From the NCBI RefSeq assembly GCF_041088075.1, contig NZ_JBGCVY010000027.1:45834-109833 (forward strand): a stretch of 64,000 nt of DNA, given 5' to 3'. Source of the stretch: Mucilaginibacter_A sp041088075 (GTDB lineage: Bacteria; Bacteroidota; Bacteroidia; Sphingobacteriales; Sphingobacteriaceae). The notes below the pieces were generated by a model that was not told where the DNA came from, searched no databases, and saw only the letters and a program-made list of their open reading frames with translations. Shown here piece after piece: positions 25,682 through 33,500 of this stretch (positions are counted from its first letter, which is position 1; every line of letters begins with the position of its first letter). Both the position numbers and the translations under genes were made by a program.

Positions 25682-25801
25682 GCCCCTTTCTACCGTCCCG
25701 TCAACGGGATGGTAGAAAGGGGCAAAAACGGCTTTAGACAAAATTTAGCATGAGGTTATTTTAAAAGGATTTCCCTGCTGTTTTTACCAATGCTTCTTTT
25801 A
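25682..25801. repeat. REP-like hairpin followed by a family-A arm
   Basis: A 42-bp near-perfect hairpin at 25682-25723 has the half-stem GCCCCTTTCTACCGTCCCGT and a CA loop; its single mismatch is a G-T wobble. The following ACGGCTTTAGAC...ATGAGGTTATTTTAAAA matches 13890-13940. Then GCTGTTTTTACCA and ATGCTTCTTTTA (25790-25801) give a family-A arm followed by CCGGTAAAAAGTTGG. Confidence 0.7.
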
Positions 25802-25817
25802 CCGGTAAAAAGTTGGT

Positions 25818-26291
25818 TTATGATATGATTTTACCTTTTAAAATTTCTTCAATTCGCGGATCCGGAATTAACGGGGTAAGTGCAATCAGTTTAATTTTAT
25901 CAAAATCAGGATGGATGGCGTTGATTACATAATTGTTGCAAGTACTTAACACGGCGGAAGGCACAATTAATACCAGGGTTTCTAAATTATCGTACCATTT
26001 ATTTGCTAAAGGTTGGGTTTTTGAGTAATCGTTTGGCTTGTTCCAGCCTGATCCCAATTCTTTGTCCTCAAGCTTTTTAACAGCAAGGTAATCCGGTATT
26101 TCAATATGGGCAATTTTAAAATCATTATTAAAACCTACGCCCTGCCTTCTGATCATGCTTTCCATAAAAGCTAACGGAATGGAATCACTGCCGTACAAAA
26201 CTTTCTTGCCCGCGCTGTTCCACCTGCCTTCAATGCCAGGGGCATACAACGGATCTCCGTATTTTTTGTGCAATAGCCGAAAAGACAGCAC
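25818..26291 (-). CDS. RES-domain toxin (NAD+-degrading)
   Basis: A 157-residue RES protein, the toxin class that degrades NAD+. Conserved polar residues are in place: Arg near the N terminus (SFRLLHKKYGDPLYAPG), GRWN with the Trp-Asn, LYGSDSIPLAFME with Tyr and Glu, VPSAV with Ser, and NNYVINAIHPDF near the end. It lies 3 nt downstream of its antitoxin on the same strand, the normal order for RES-Xre systems. Length is normal. Confidence 0.85.
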   Translation of the reverse strand: MLSFRLLHKKYGDPLYAPGIEGRWNSAGKKVLYGSDSIPLAFMESMIRRQGVGFNNDFKIAHIEIPDYLAVKKLEDKELGSGWNKPNDYSKTQPLANKWYDNLETLVLIVPSAVLSTCNNYVINAIHPDFDKIKLIALTPLIPDPRIEEILKGKIIS

Positions 26292-26294
26292 AAG

Positions 26295-26732
26295 CTAAAC
26301 CGGGTAACCGTACCCTGAGCGGTCAAGTTCTTGTGCAACTAAATCTACTCCTCCGGGCGTAATCAGCCAGTCTACCGGCTTTTCTTCCGTATTCCAAAAA
26401 GGCTTGTTTAGCCAGTAGTTAAATTCATCAACTGTACCAAAAAGCTCAATTCCTTTGTTATACAAGGCAATTAATTTTAGCAAATGTTCTCCCTGTACAG
26501 GCTCAAGCCTCTTTTTAACCTGCTGGTTATTGCTCATTGTTCTGGATGAAACGTGCAGCAGGTTTGCAAGTAGTTTATTAGGGATTTTAATAGCTGCCGC
26601 AAACGAGTAAAAAACAGTTAAGTCAACGCCTTGTTTAGCGTGCCTGAATATCTCTACGTCATTTGTAATTGCTTGTTTTTCCAAATCAATTGCATGCAAC
26701 AAATTATAATAAGGCAAGTTATCCGTTTCCAT
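26295..26732 (-). CDS. Xre/MbcA/ParS-type antitoxin of the RES toxin
   Basis: A 145-residue protein. The N-terminal half has a helix-turn-helix-like stretch (FYSFAAAIKIPNKLLANLLHVSSRTMSNN), and the C-terminal half is the DUF2384 domain: LEPVQGEHLLKLIALYNKGIELFGTVDEFNYWLNKPFWNTEEKPVDWLITPGGVDLVAQELDRSGYGYPV. The W-L-N-x-P and G-x-x-x-V-x-x-x-L pattern is typical of RES antitoxins, whose C terminus plugs the toxin site. It is expected to repress its own operon. Confidence 0.85.
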   Translation of the reverse strand: METDNLPYYNLLHAIDLEKQAITNDVEIFRHAKQGVDLTVFYSFAAAIKIPNKLLANLLHVSSRTMSNNQQVKKRLEPVQGEHLLKLIALYNKGIELFGTVDEFNYWLNKPFWNTEEKPVDWLITPGGVDLVAQELDRSGYGYPV

Positions 26733-26856
26733 ACTTCATCAAATTTAACAAAATGACCGATATTAAAAAAACGAAATGTTGATCAATAAAATCTAATTTT
26801 AATCGAAGTAGTTATGCTTCTTTTATCGGCTAAAAATTAGGTTTTATGATTAAAGG

Positions 26857-26884
26857 TTGAGCATCGCCCTAAATCCTATCTTTG
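26857..26884 (+). promoter_or_regulatory. Predicted promoter of the EamA gene
   Basis: TTG at 26857-26859, a 17-nt spacer and TATCTTTG at 26877-26884 fit the Bacteroidota pattern; the start codon follows 22 nt later. A family-A arm (ATGCTTCTTTTATCGG) lies at 26814-26829, just upstream. Confidence 0.5.
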
Positions 26885-26906
26885 CAAAATTCTATCATTA
26901 CAAAAA

Positions 26907-27791
26907 ATGGAAATTGCCGAAGGTTTATTATTTGCGCTGCTTTGGGCTTCTGCAACAGTGGCCACCAAATTTGCCTTTCATTCCTGCGATTTGTTTTTGC
27001 TCACGTTCATCCGGTTTATTACGGTAAGCGTGCTGTTGCTGAGTTATACTTACCTCATTAAAAACAAAACAAGCCGTTTCCCTACCAAAGCCGAATTTAA
27101 AAAGCTGTTTATTTTGGGGATTTTAAATGTAACCGTTTATATGTCAGGTTATTTAATCGCCATCAAATACGTTTCTGCCGGATTGATCAGTTTGATAACG
27201 GCCGTAAACCCTTTATTGCTGATCCTTTTTTCGGCAATCATTTACAAACGCAAATTAACGCCTTTTGAAATCACGGGGATTGTACTTGCCGTTTCGGGTT
27301 TGGTATTGGCTGCTGTGCCGAACTTGTACCACAGCCATGCTACTTTGCAAGGTATTTTGGCACTGGTTGCCGGTATCGCAGCGCTTTCTACCGGCAGTAT
27401 TTATTACGCCAATTCTGGTCTCACTCTAAAAAAGATGGAAGTGAACACCTGGCAAATTACCATCGGCGGCCTGCTGTTTTTACCGGTGGTTTTATGGAAT
27501 GGCTCAAACAACTTTTTAATCCCTGACCTGCGTTTCTTCCTCGGCATCACGTGGTTAATCGTTCCGGTTTCTATTATTGCTTACGCGATGTGGCTGCAAT
27601 TAGTACAAAAAGATTCGGTAAAGGCTGGACTATGGCTTTTTTTAACGCCCGCTTTGGGTTATTTGATGGCCGTTATTGTCCTCCACGAAAAAATAACGGT
27701 TTACGGCGTTGCCGGAAGTTTGCTGGAGGTAAGCGGTTTGCTGTATTCGCGGAGAAAAAAAGTTGCAGTTGCCGTGCAAACGGTAGAATGA
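26907..27791 (+). CDS. EamA-family (DMT superfamily) transporter
   Basis: A 294-residue protein with ten predicted helices in two EamA repeats (residues ~5-135 and ~150-285). The first repeat ends ITGIVLAVSGLVLAAVP and the second YGVAGSLLEVSGLLYSRRKK, matching the repeat-end signature of the family. Such proteins export amino acids or metabolites; the substrate cannot be given. It stands alone, followed at once by a tandem array of family-A arms. Confidence 0.88.
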   Translation: MEIAEGLLFALLWASATVATKFAFHSCDLFLLTFIRFITVSVLLLSYTYLIKNKTSRFPTKAEFKKLFILGILNVTVYMSGYLIAIKYVSAGLISLITAVNPLLLILFSAIIYKRKLTPFEITGIVLAVSGLVLAAVPNLYHSHATLQGILALVAGIAALSTGSIYYANSGLTLKKMEVNTWQITIGGLLFLPVVLWNGSNNFLIPDLRFFLGITWLIVPVSIIAYAMWLQLVQKDSVKAGLWLFLTPALGYLMAVIVLHEKITVYGVAGSLLEVSGLLYSRRKKVAVAVQTVE

Positions 27792-28062
27792 CTATACTTC
27801 TTTTACCGGCATAAAATTGGTGAATTAGGCTTCAAACGGTGGAATAACAATGCTTCTTTTACCGGCATAAAATTGGCGGATTAAAACTTCAAACGTTAGA
27901 ATGACTATACTTCTTTTACCGGCATAAAATTGGCCGATCAAAACATCAAACGTTAGAATGACGATGCTTCTTTTACCGGCATAAATTTGGTGAATTAAAA
28001 CTTCAACGGTAGAATAACGATGCTTCTTTTACCTGCATAAAATTGGTGAATTAAAACTTCAA
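27782..28062. repeat. Tandem array of five ~57-bp family-A units
   Basis: Five units start their 12-mers at 27794, 27850, 27907, 27964 and 28020, a step of 56-57 nt. Each unit reads roughly CGGTAGAATAACA, then ATRCTTCTTTTACC-GGCATAAAATTGGTG, then AATTAAAACTTCAAA. The 12-mer alternates ATACTT, ATGCTT, ATACTT, ATGCTT, ATGCTT. The array fills the gap between the convergent EamA and sirtuin genes, overlapping the 3' ends of both. Confidence 0.9.
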
Positions 28063-28746
28063 TTTTCCCTTCAACATCTCCGCAACTTTGGCCACGCCAA
28101 CCGTCGCTTTTTCTTCCACTTTAATCAAATTTTTAACCGAAGAAATTGAAGGGATCTTCGGGTCAACAATATATTTCGGCGTTTCGTCCGGCACATAATC
28201 CAGCAAACCCGCCGCCGGATAAACCGCCAGCGAAGTGCCAACCAGCATAAAAAAATCCGCTTCCGTACAAATCATCGCCGCTTTTTCAATCATCGGCACC
28301 GCTTCGCCAAACCAAACCACATGCGCCCGCAACTGCGAACCCAGCTCGCAAACTTCGCCCATTTTTATTTCCCAGCCTTGGATCGGATAAGTTAAATTCG
28401 GGTTTTTGCTCGATTGCGAACGCGTGATCACGCCATGCAAATGCACCACGTTGGTAGAACCCGCCCGCTCGTGCAGATCGTCAATATTTTGCGTAATAAC
28501 CGTTACGTCGAAATCTTTTTCCAGCGCAGCCAAAGCAAAATGGGCGGCGTTTGGTTGCGCGTCCAACACATTTTTTCGGCGTTCGTTGTAAAATTGCTGC
28601 ACCAGTTCCGGGTTTTTACGCCAGGCTTCCGGCGTGGCCACATCCTCAATGTTGTAACCTTCCCAAAGCCCATCGCTGTCCCTGAACGTTTTCAAACCGC
28701 TTTCGGCACTGATGCCTGCACCTGTTAAAACCACTAATTTTTGCAT
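28051..28746 (-). CDS. Sir2-family NAD+-dependent protein deacylase, class III-like, without the zinc cysteines
   Basis: A 231-residue sirtuin. The NAD+ motif GAGISAESGLKTFRD (residues ~8-22), TQNIDDLHERAG and the catalytic HLHG (His about residue 109) are intact. FYNERR carries the Tyr and Arg that in CobB/SIRT5 read succinyl or malonyl groups. The zinc site is missing: the usual two CxxC pairs are replaced by RSQSSKNP and a single Cys in GEVCELGSQ. This looks like a lineage form rather than a broken gene, since the frame and C terminus are complete. ATACTTCTTTTACC ends directly at the ATG. Confidence 0.88.
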   Translation of the reverse strand: MQKLVVLTGAGISAESGLKTFRDSDGLWEGYNIEDVATPEAWRKNPELVQQFYNERRKNVLDAQPNAAHFALAALEKDFDVTVITQNIDDLHERAGSTNVVHLHGVITRSQSSKNPNLTYPIQGWEIKMGEVCELGSQLRAHVVWFGEAVPMIEKAAMICTEADFFMLVGTSLAVYPAAGLLDYVPDETPKYIVDPKIPSISSVKNLIKVEEKATVGVAKVAEMLKGKLKF

Positions 28747-29093
28747 GGTAAAAGAAGTATTTGAGAAGTCCGAAAGTCAGAAAAAGTCGGGAAGTCCGAA
28801 AGTAAGAACCTTAAATTCTACAACTTTTCCCTCTTTTTCAAAACACTCCGGCTATTTATTTTAAAACTTTTCTTTTTTAGTATTCTAAGTTTCTGTCTTT
28901 CAGCTTGCGTTGTCTTTCGAACTTTCTGTCTTCCAACTTTCGGACTTCCGGTCTTTCTAACTTCCCGACTTCTTCATTTTGGGTGTGCCCCTGCGGGTCG
29001 GGCTATCCGCTGCAAGCCCTGCCCCGATTTTCATCGGGGTGCTATCCCTCACGCGGCAAAGCGCCTACCTTTCTATTTCACATAGACGTTGCA
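28747..29093. repeat. 347-bp gene-free stretch of simple and dispersed repeats
   Basis: A family-A arm (28749-28760) abuts the sirtuin start. Then come short degenerate repeats of GAAGTCCGAAAGT (28766-28805) and, inverted, ACTTTCGGACTTCC (28915-28970), and a GC-richer block beginning GGGTGTGCCCCTGCGGGTCG (28980-29075) of a type often dispersed in Bacteroidota genomes. No gene is supported. Confidence 0.6.
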
Positions 29094-29699
29094 TTAATTA
29101 ATTGTAGAGACGTTGCATGCAACGTCTCTACGCAACGCGTTTGTATTCAACACCGGAAACTTCCGCTTCGCCAATTCAAACCCACCAAACAAAATAAAGC
29201 CATAAACAAAGTTGCCCAACAGCAAACTCCGCTCAAACGGAATGGCGGCAAACAGCGACTGGAAATAACCAACAAAGCTTTTATCATACAAAGTCCCGTA
29301 CAGCCAGGGGTCAATATCCGTCAGCAGCCAATGCACCAAAACCGAAGCCAGCGAAGCTAAAGCTACGTTTGCCACATTGATTTTTGGGATCAAAGTGCCA
29401 ATGTAAACCATCAAAGCAAAGCTCACATAAATCCAAACCGAGCCGACATAAAACCACGCAAAATGATGGAAATACAAATAGTTGATCAGCAAATCGCTCA
29501 AAAACAACGTGAGCAAAGGCACCAGGTAAGCTTTCTTTTTATCGGTAAAATAAGCGCCGCCAAACAAAGAAACCGCGCCAACCGGCGTAAAATTGGCCCA
29601 AAAGTTTTGGTTGTCCAAATGGATAAAGCGTGCCGCAGCAGCCAGCAAGATCATCAAAACAAGAACACTGTTGCGGATATTAATTTTTTCTAAAGACAT
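29094..29699 (-). CDS. DUF6580-family membrane protein with a repeat-derived C terminus
   Basis: A 201-residue protein with about six helices, resembling small ECF-type substrate-binding membrane proteins (DUF6580). FTPVGAVSLFGGAYFTDKKKAYLVPLLTLFLSDLL and the closing GNFVYGFILFGGFELAKRKF support this. It lies beside a riboswitch-controlled TonB receptor, so a role in cobalamin-related uptake is plausible but inferred. The ATG at 29699 (MSLEKINIRNS) is chosen; the frame is open 60 nt further. The last ~12 residues (RRDVACNVSTIN) are encoded by a 28-bp palindromic repeat (29104-29131). A family-A arm lies 5 nt upstream of the ATG. Confidence 0.72.
   Translation of the reverse strand: MSLEKINIRNSVLVLMILLAAAARFIHLDNQNFWANFTPVGAVSLFGGAYFTDKKKAYLVPLLTLFLSDLLINYLYFHHFAWFYVGSVWIYVSFALMVYIGTLIPKINVANVALASLASVLVHWLLTDIDPWLYGTLYDKSFVGYFQSLFAAIPFERSLLLGNFVYGFILFGGFELAKRKFPVLNTNALRRDVACNVSTIN
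29104..29131. repeat. GTAGAGACGTTGC palindrome (28 bp)
   Basis: GTAGAGACGTTGCA and its exact inverted copy meet at a TGCA centre. It lies inside the 3' end of the DUF6580 gene. A partial arm, TAGACGTTGCAT, lies just outside at 29083-29094. Confidence 0.85.
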
Positions 29700-29736
29700 G
29701 GTAAATGCTTCTTTTATCGTGCAAAAATATTGATTC

Positions 29737-31638
29737 TTAACGGAAGTTGAAACTAACACCCGCCGTGAAATTTGCGCCCATCGTATTGTAACCGTAAATT
29801 TCCTGATAACGTTTGTCCAAAATGTTATTGGCGTTTACAAAAACTTTTATCCTGCCATTGATGCCGTATTGCGCATAAGCATCCAGCAATTGGTAAGCCG
29901 GCAAAACCACATTTGTTGGATAACTGTAATCGCCACGCTGGCCATAACTTCTAAAATTTGCACTTACATAAAGCTTGCTTGTCGCCTGTATGCCAGCCTG
30001 CAAACCAAAAGATTGTTTCGGGCGGCGCAGCAAACCATAAGTATCTACACCATTTCTAATTGCCGTTCCATCAACAAAACTGTAAAAACCGGTCAGGGTT
30101 AAAGCTTTGTATTTGTAAGATGGTTCCACTTCCAAACCCTGGTCGTTCTCTTTGTCAAAATTCTCATAACCTTTGGCTAAATAAACAATCGCATCCGTCA
30201 GTTTTCTACGGAAAGCGGCAACGCGCAAATTAAAAGTATTATCCAGCAAAGCCGTGCTGAAACCAGCTTCATAATTAGTGGATTTTTGAGGTTTTAAGTT
30301 CGGATTAGCGCCATATGGGCCAAACAATTCTGTTAGCAAAGGCGCTTTAAAAGCACTGGAAATGGTTCCGAACAAGATCAGTTTATCGCCAACCAAGTTG
30401 ATGGACGGTGTAAAATCATACGTAAAATTATGGCCGTAAGTGTTGTGTTCGTTAAACCTTACTCCACCTTCCAGATTAATCAAATCAGCAATTTTATTAA
30501 CCGCAAGCGAAGAATAAACGCCGAGCAAGTTAGCATTCGGCGTAACATTGGCAGAGCCAATTTGCTTAATTTGAGTATGGCGGTTATCCACACCGAATAA
30601 AAATTTGATATTCTCCGTAAAATCGTGGTTGTAATACAAATCAACCAAGTGCAAACGGCCAATGTTGGACGACGGATAGCTGGATTCGTAATAAGCCGTG
30701 TTGTTGGTATAACCGTAATTTAAGTTGAAGCGGTTTTTTGTATCGGGCTGATATTGAGAGGTTAAACCCGTGTTGTAATAACGGTTTAGACTTTGATTAT
30801 TCGCATCGGCAAAGCTGCCGTTATCGTATTTGTACGAACCGGAAGTGAAACGGAAAAACGGACTAACCCTCAAACCGCGTGCAGCTTCCACAGAAAAATT
30901 AGCGTTCAAAGCGGATTGGTTGTAGCCGTCTTTATCAAACGTGCCGGTGTTGTTTTTATCTGTTGCTTCGCTGATGCCGTCGGTCTGGTCGTGCGTGTAA
31001 CTTACATTGTACGAAAACTTATCCAGCGATCCGTTAAAACCCACCGTCTGCTTTTGCGCGCCGTAACTGCCGCCGGTCAAGTTCCCGTAAACGCCAATGC
31101 CTTCCGGGCCGCCTTTTTTGGTGATGATGTTGATGACACCGGCCACCGCATCCGAACCGTACAACGTGGATTGCCCGCCTTTGATAATTTCAATCCGTTC
31201 GATCTGATCAATCGGGAACAAACGAATGTCAAAAGTGCCGCCGCTGGAAGAAGGGTCGCCAACCAAAACGCCATCAATCAGCGTAACGGCAAAACCACTT
31301 GCCGCACCGCGGATAAAAATGCTTTTGTTTAATCCCGGGTTGCTGCTTGCGCCGCTTACGATGATTCCGGCCTGCTCGTTAAGCAATTGCGCTACCGTTT
31401 TGCCCTGGCTGCGTTCGATCTGGTCCTGCGTGATCACCGTAATCACCTTGCCGGTTTGCAATTGTTTTTGGTCGGTTTTGGTAGCCGAAACGACCACATC
31501 TTTAAGAACGCGGGTAGAATCCTGCGCGAAAATCGGCGTACCCTGAAATACGGTTTGTGCAAGCACTACGCCTGCCGCAATTTGGTAAAAGTTTTTTTTC
31601 AATTGTTTTGTTGTGAAGATGGAACCATCCCACAGCAA
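29737..31638 (-). CDS. btuB: TonB-dependent outer-membrane receptor, BtuB-like (cobalamin)
   Basis: A 633-residue outer-membrane receptor. A signal peptide (KKNFYQIAAGVVLAQTVFQGTPIFAQ, residues ~14-39) precedes a TonB-box-like region DVVVSATKT, a plug domain (about residues 60-165, with GVLVGDPSSSG and IERIEIIKGGQSTLYGSDAVAGVINIITKKGG) and a 22-strand barrel ending GANFTAGVSFNFR with a terminal aromatic. Size and plug match BtuB rather than SusC. A cobalamin riboswitch lies in its leader, which is the main argument for cobalamin or a corrinoid as substrate. DUF6580 follows 38 nt downstream, probably in the same operon. Confidence 0.9.
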   Translation of the reverse strand: MLWDGSIFTTKQLKKNFYQIAAGVVLAQTVFQGTPIFAQDSTRVLKDVVVSATKTDQKQLQTGKVITVITQDQIERSQGKTVAQLLNEQAGIIVSGASSNPGLNKSIFIRGAASGFAVTLIDGVLVGDPSSSGGTFDIRLFPIDQIERIEIIKGGQSTLYGSDAVAGVINIITKKGGPEGIGVYGNLTGGSYGAQKQTVGFNGSLDKFSYNVSYTHDQTDGISEATDKNNTGTFDKDGYNQSALNANFSVEAARGLRVSPFFRFTSGSYKYDNGSFADANNQSLNRYYNTGLTSQYQPDTKNRFNLNYGYTNNTAYYESSYPSSNIGRLHLVDLYYNHDFTENIKFLFGVDNRHTQIKQIGSANVTPNANLLGVYSSLAVNKIADLINLEGGVRFNEHNTYGHNFTYDFTPSINLVGDKLILFGTISSAFKAPLLTELFGPYGANPNLKPQKSTNYEAGFSTALLDNTFNLRVAAFRRKLTDAIVYLAKGYENFDKENDQGLEVEPSYKYKALTLTGFYSFVDGTAIRNGVDTYGLLRRPKQSFGLQAGIQATSKLYVSANFRSYGQRGDYSYPTNVVLPAYQLLDAYAQYGINGRIKVFVNANNILDKRYQEIYGYNTMGANFTAGVSFNFR

Positions 31639-31732
31639 ACAGAAAAATTAGCACACAAAATGAAAATACACCCGTAAAAAGAGCATTCACATTCCAGCTT
31701 CAATCCCCGAAAGCTATGAATTTATTTGCGAT

Positions 31733-31897
31733 GGGCAGGTCTTCTGGCTTGCTCCCTTTTGCTTCGCCTTCCCGTTTTGGTTACCCAAAACAGTGGCATA
31801 AAAACAGCATCAGTTGATAGAGCTTACAGCTGCGGGACAGCTCCGGTTTTGCACCGGATTCCCTTTTAATCCCGGTTGTTAAGGCCGGAAACCAATT
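31733..31897 (-). ncRNA. Cobalamin riboswitch
   Basis: Read on the minus strand: CCGGTGCAAAACCGGAGCTG, CCCGCAGCTGTAAGC, the B12-box GCCACTG (31791-31797 on the plus strand as CAGTGGC), and a 3' segment GCAAGCCAGAAGACCTGCCC. These are the conserved blocks of the AdoCbl aptamer in correct order. It lies about 95 nt upstream of the btuB-like start and would turn expression off when cobalamin is bound. The peripheral stem contains a family-A string (ATGCTGTTTTTA, 31799-31810). The rest of the 31639-32103 gap holds the promoter and a family-A arm at 32049. Confidence 0.93.
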
Positions 31898-31904
31898 GCG
31901 GGGG

Positions 31905-31912
31905 CAAAAGTA
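31905..31912 (-). promoter_or_regulatory. -7 element driving the riboswitch transcript
   Basis: On the minus strand it reads TACTTTTG (TAnnTTTG). The aptamer begins about 8 nt downstream, at the expected start of transcription. No clean TTTG was found at -33. Confidence 0.55.
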
Positions 31913-32103
31913 GGATTTGGTTTGGGATTTGGAAACAGGAAATTTGAAAAAGCTGCATTTTCAATTTATCCGGAAAATCTGCCAATACCTGCTATTTTCA
32001 TGGCAGCATTATCAAATTTCCTGCTAAACCAAAAAAAATTTATGCCGATAAAAGAAGCATTCATAAAAATCAGCAACTTTGTATAAAACTGCGAGGATAA
32101 ATT

Positions 32104-32667
32104 ATGTTAAACAACTTAGAACCGGCGGCCGGCAGGTTGCTTATTGCAGAACCTTTTATGTTGGACCCGGGCTTTAAAAGGTCGGTGGTTTTGCTGACCG
32201 AATGCAACGGGCAGGGCGTGGTCGGTTTTGTTTTGAACCATACTTCGGGCTTGTTCATAAACGATGCGATTACTGATTTTCCGGAAACCGAAACGGAGCT
32301 TTTCAGCGGCGGCCCATGCAACAGCGAACGGTTGCATTTTTTGCACCGTTGCCCGGATAAAATACCAGACGGCTTGCCTGTTGGTAACGGCATTTATTGG
32401 GGCGGGGATTTTGAAGCGGTAAAAACGATGTTTCAATTAAATTTGATTTCTAAAAGCGAGATCAAGTTTTTCTTGGGTTATTCGGGTTGGGAAGCAAACC
32501 AGCTTGATGAAGAATTGGAGCGCAATAGTTGGATCGTGTCGGACAGGTTTAACAACGATTTGATTTTTAACGGCGAAGAGGAGAATTTGTGGAAACAAGC
32601 CGTGAAAAACTTGGGCGAACGTTATGCGCACATTGTTAATTTCCCGACCAATCCGCAATTGAATTAG
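32104..32667 (+). CDS. YqgE/AlgH-family protein
   Basis: A 187-residue protein of the DUF179 fold. It starts LEPAAGRLLIAEPFMLDPGFKRSVVLLTECNGQGVVGFVLNHTS, the family's N-terminal signature, with the GGP motif in LFSGGPCNSERLHFLHR and FFLGYSGWEANQLDEELERNSW near the C terminus. Function is not established; AlgH affects alginate regulation in Pseudomonas. Family-A arms flank it on both sides (32049 and 32672). Confidence 0.93.
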   Translation: MLNNLEPAAGRLLIAEPFMLDPGFKRSVVLLTECNGQGVVGFVLNHTSGLFINDAITDFPETETELFSGGPCNSERLHFLHRCPDKIPDGLPVGNGIYWGGDFEAVKTMFQLNLISKSEIKFFLGYSGWEANQLDEELERNSWIVSDRFNNDLIFNGEEENLWKQAVKNLGERYAHIVNFPTNPQLN

Positions 32668-32671
32668 GCGG

Positions 32672-32837
32672 ATGCTTCTTTTATCGCTTTGTCATTTCGA
32701 CCCGAAGGGAGAAATCTTCTTCATAGCTGCGAATCCGTTATGTTCGAAGAAGATTTCTTCCTGCGGTCGAAATGACAGCGCGCTTTCGGACTTTACTGAC
32801 TTTCAGACTTTCCCGACTTCCACCAATGCTTCTTTTA
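32672..32837. repeat. GTCATTTCGA hairpin flanked by two direct family-A arms
   Basis: ATGCTTCTTTTA occurs in the same orientation at 32672-32683 and 32826-32837. Between them lies a hairpin with ends GTCATTTCGA (32691-32700) and TCGAAATGAC (32767-32776) and inner AAATCTTCTTC/GAAGAAGATTT arms, then degenerate GACTTTCGGACTTTC repeats. It separates convergent genes yqgE and purE. Confidence 0.7.
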
Positions 32838-32841
32838 CCAC

Positions 32842-33357
32842 CTAAAAATCACAAGGAAAACCATCTGCCTTCATTTCTGCGGCCGCTTCTTCAACTTTTT
32901 GCGCCAAGTTGTTTTTGTATTGAATGAGGTTTTGAACCAGCGTTTCATCACCAACCGATAAAATCTGTGCGGCCAAAATCCCGGCGTTTTTGGCGGCATT
33001 TAAAGCAACCGTTGCCACCGGAATGCCATTCGGCATTTGCAAAATAGACAAAACAGAATCCCAGCCATCAATCGAATTACTGGATTTGATTGGCACACCG
33101 ATCACCGGCAAATGCGTTAACGAAGCAACCATACCAGGCAAATGCGCCGCGCCTCCGGCTCCGGCAATAATCACTTTTAAACCACGCCCGGCAGCAGCTT
33201 TGGCATAATCAAACAAACGATCAGGCGTGCGATGGGCAGAAACAACGGTAATTTCATAAGCAACACCTAATTCTTTTAAAACATCGGCAGCATCCTGCAT
33301 AATAGGAAGATCTGATTTGCTGCCCATGATGATGGCGATTTTAGTTTTTTGGTTCAT
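32842..33357 (-). CDS. purE: N5-carboxyaminoimidazole ribonucleotide mutase
   Basis: A purine synthesis enzyme converting N5-CAIR to CAIR. The 171-residue protein has IIMGSKSDLPIMQDAADVL at the N terminus, SAHRTPDRLFDYA (catalytic His), and AGAGGAAHLPGMVASLTHLPVIGVPI. Class I PurE features and pairing with purK agree. It is downstream of purK with a 143-nt gap containing short TAGTTGATAGCTCATAG-type repeats, so co-transcription is likely but not tight. Confidence 0.95.
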   Translation of the reverse strand: MNQKTKIAIIMGSKSDLPIMQDAADVLKELGVAYEITVVSAHRTPDRLFDYAKAAAGRGLKVIIAGAGGAAHLPGMVASLTHLPVIGVPIKSSNSIDGWDSVLSILQMPNGIPVATVALNAAKNAGILAAQILSVGDETLVQNLIQYKNNLAQKVEEAAAEMKADGFPCDF

Positions 33358-33500
33358 GGTTGATAGATAATAGTTAATAGCTCATAGTTGATAGCTCATA
33401 GCTAAAGTTTGATAGAACAGAGGATTAGTAAAAACTTAAAACAGTGCGAAATTCGTGCAGCTCCTATGAACTATCAACCATCAACCACAAAACTTCCTCC

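Noticed and set aside
27782..28062. Tandem units looked at as a CRISPR array
   Set aside because: Whole 57-bp units are repeated, with no unique spacers between constant repeats, and no cas genes are near.
28905..29360. Plus-strand 151-codon frame
   Set aside because: It runs through simple repeats, a dispersed GC-rich block and antisense to the DUF6580 gene; no protein features.
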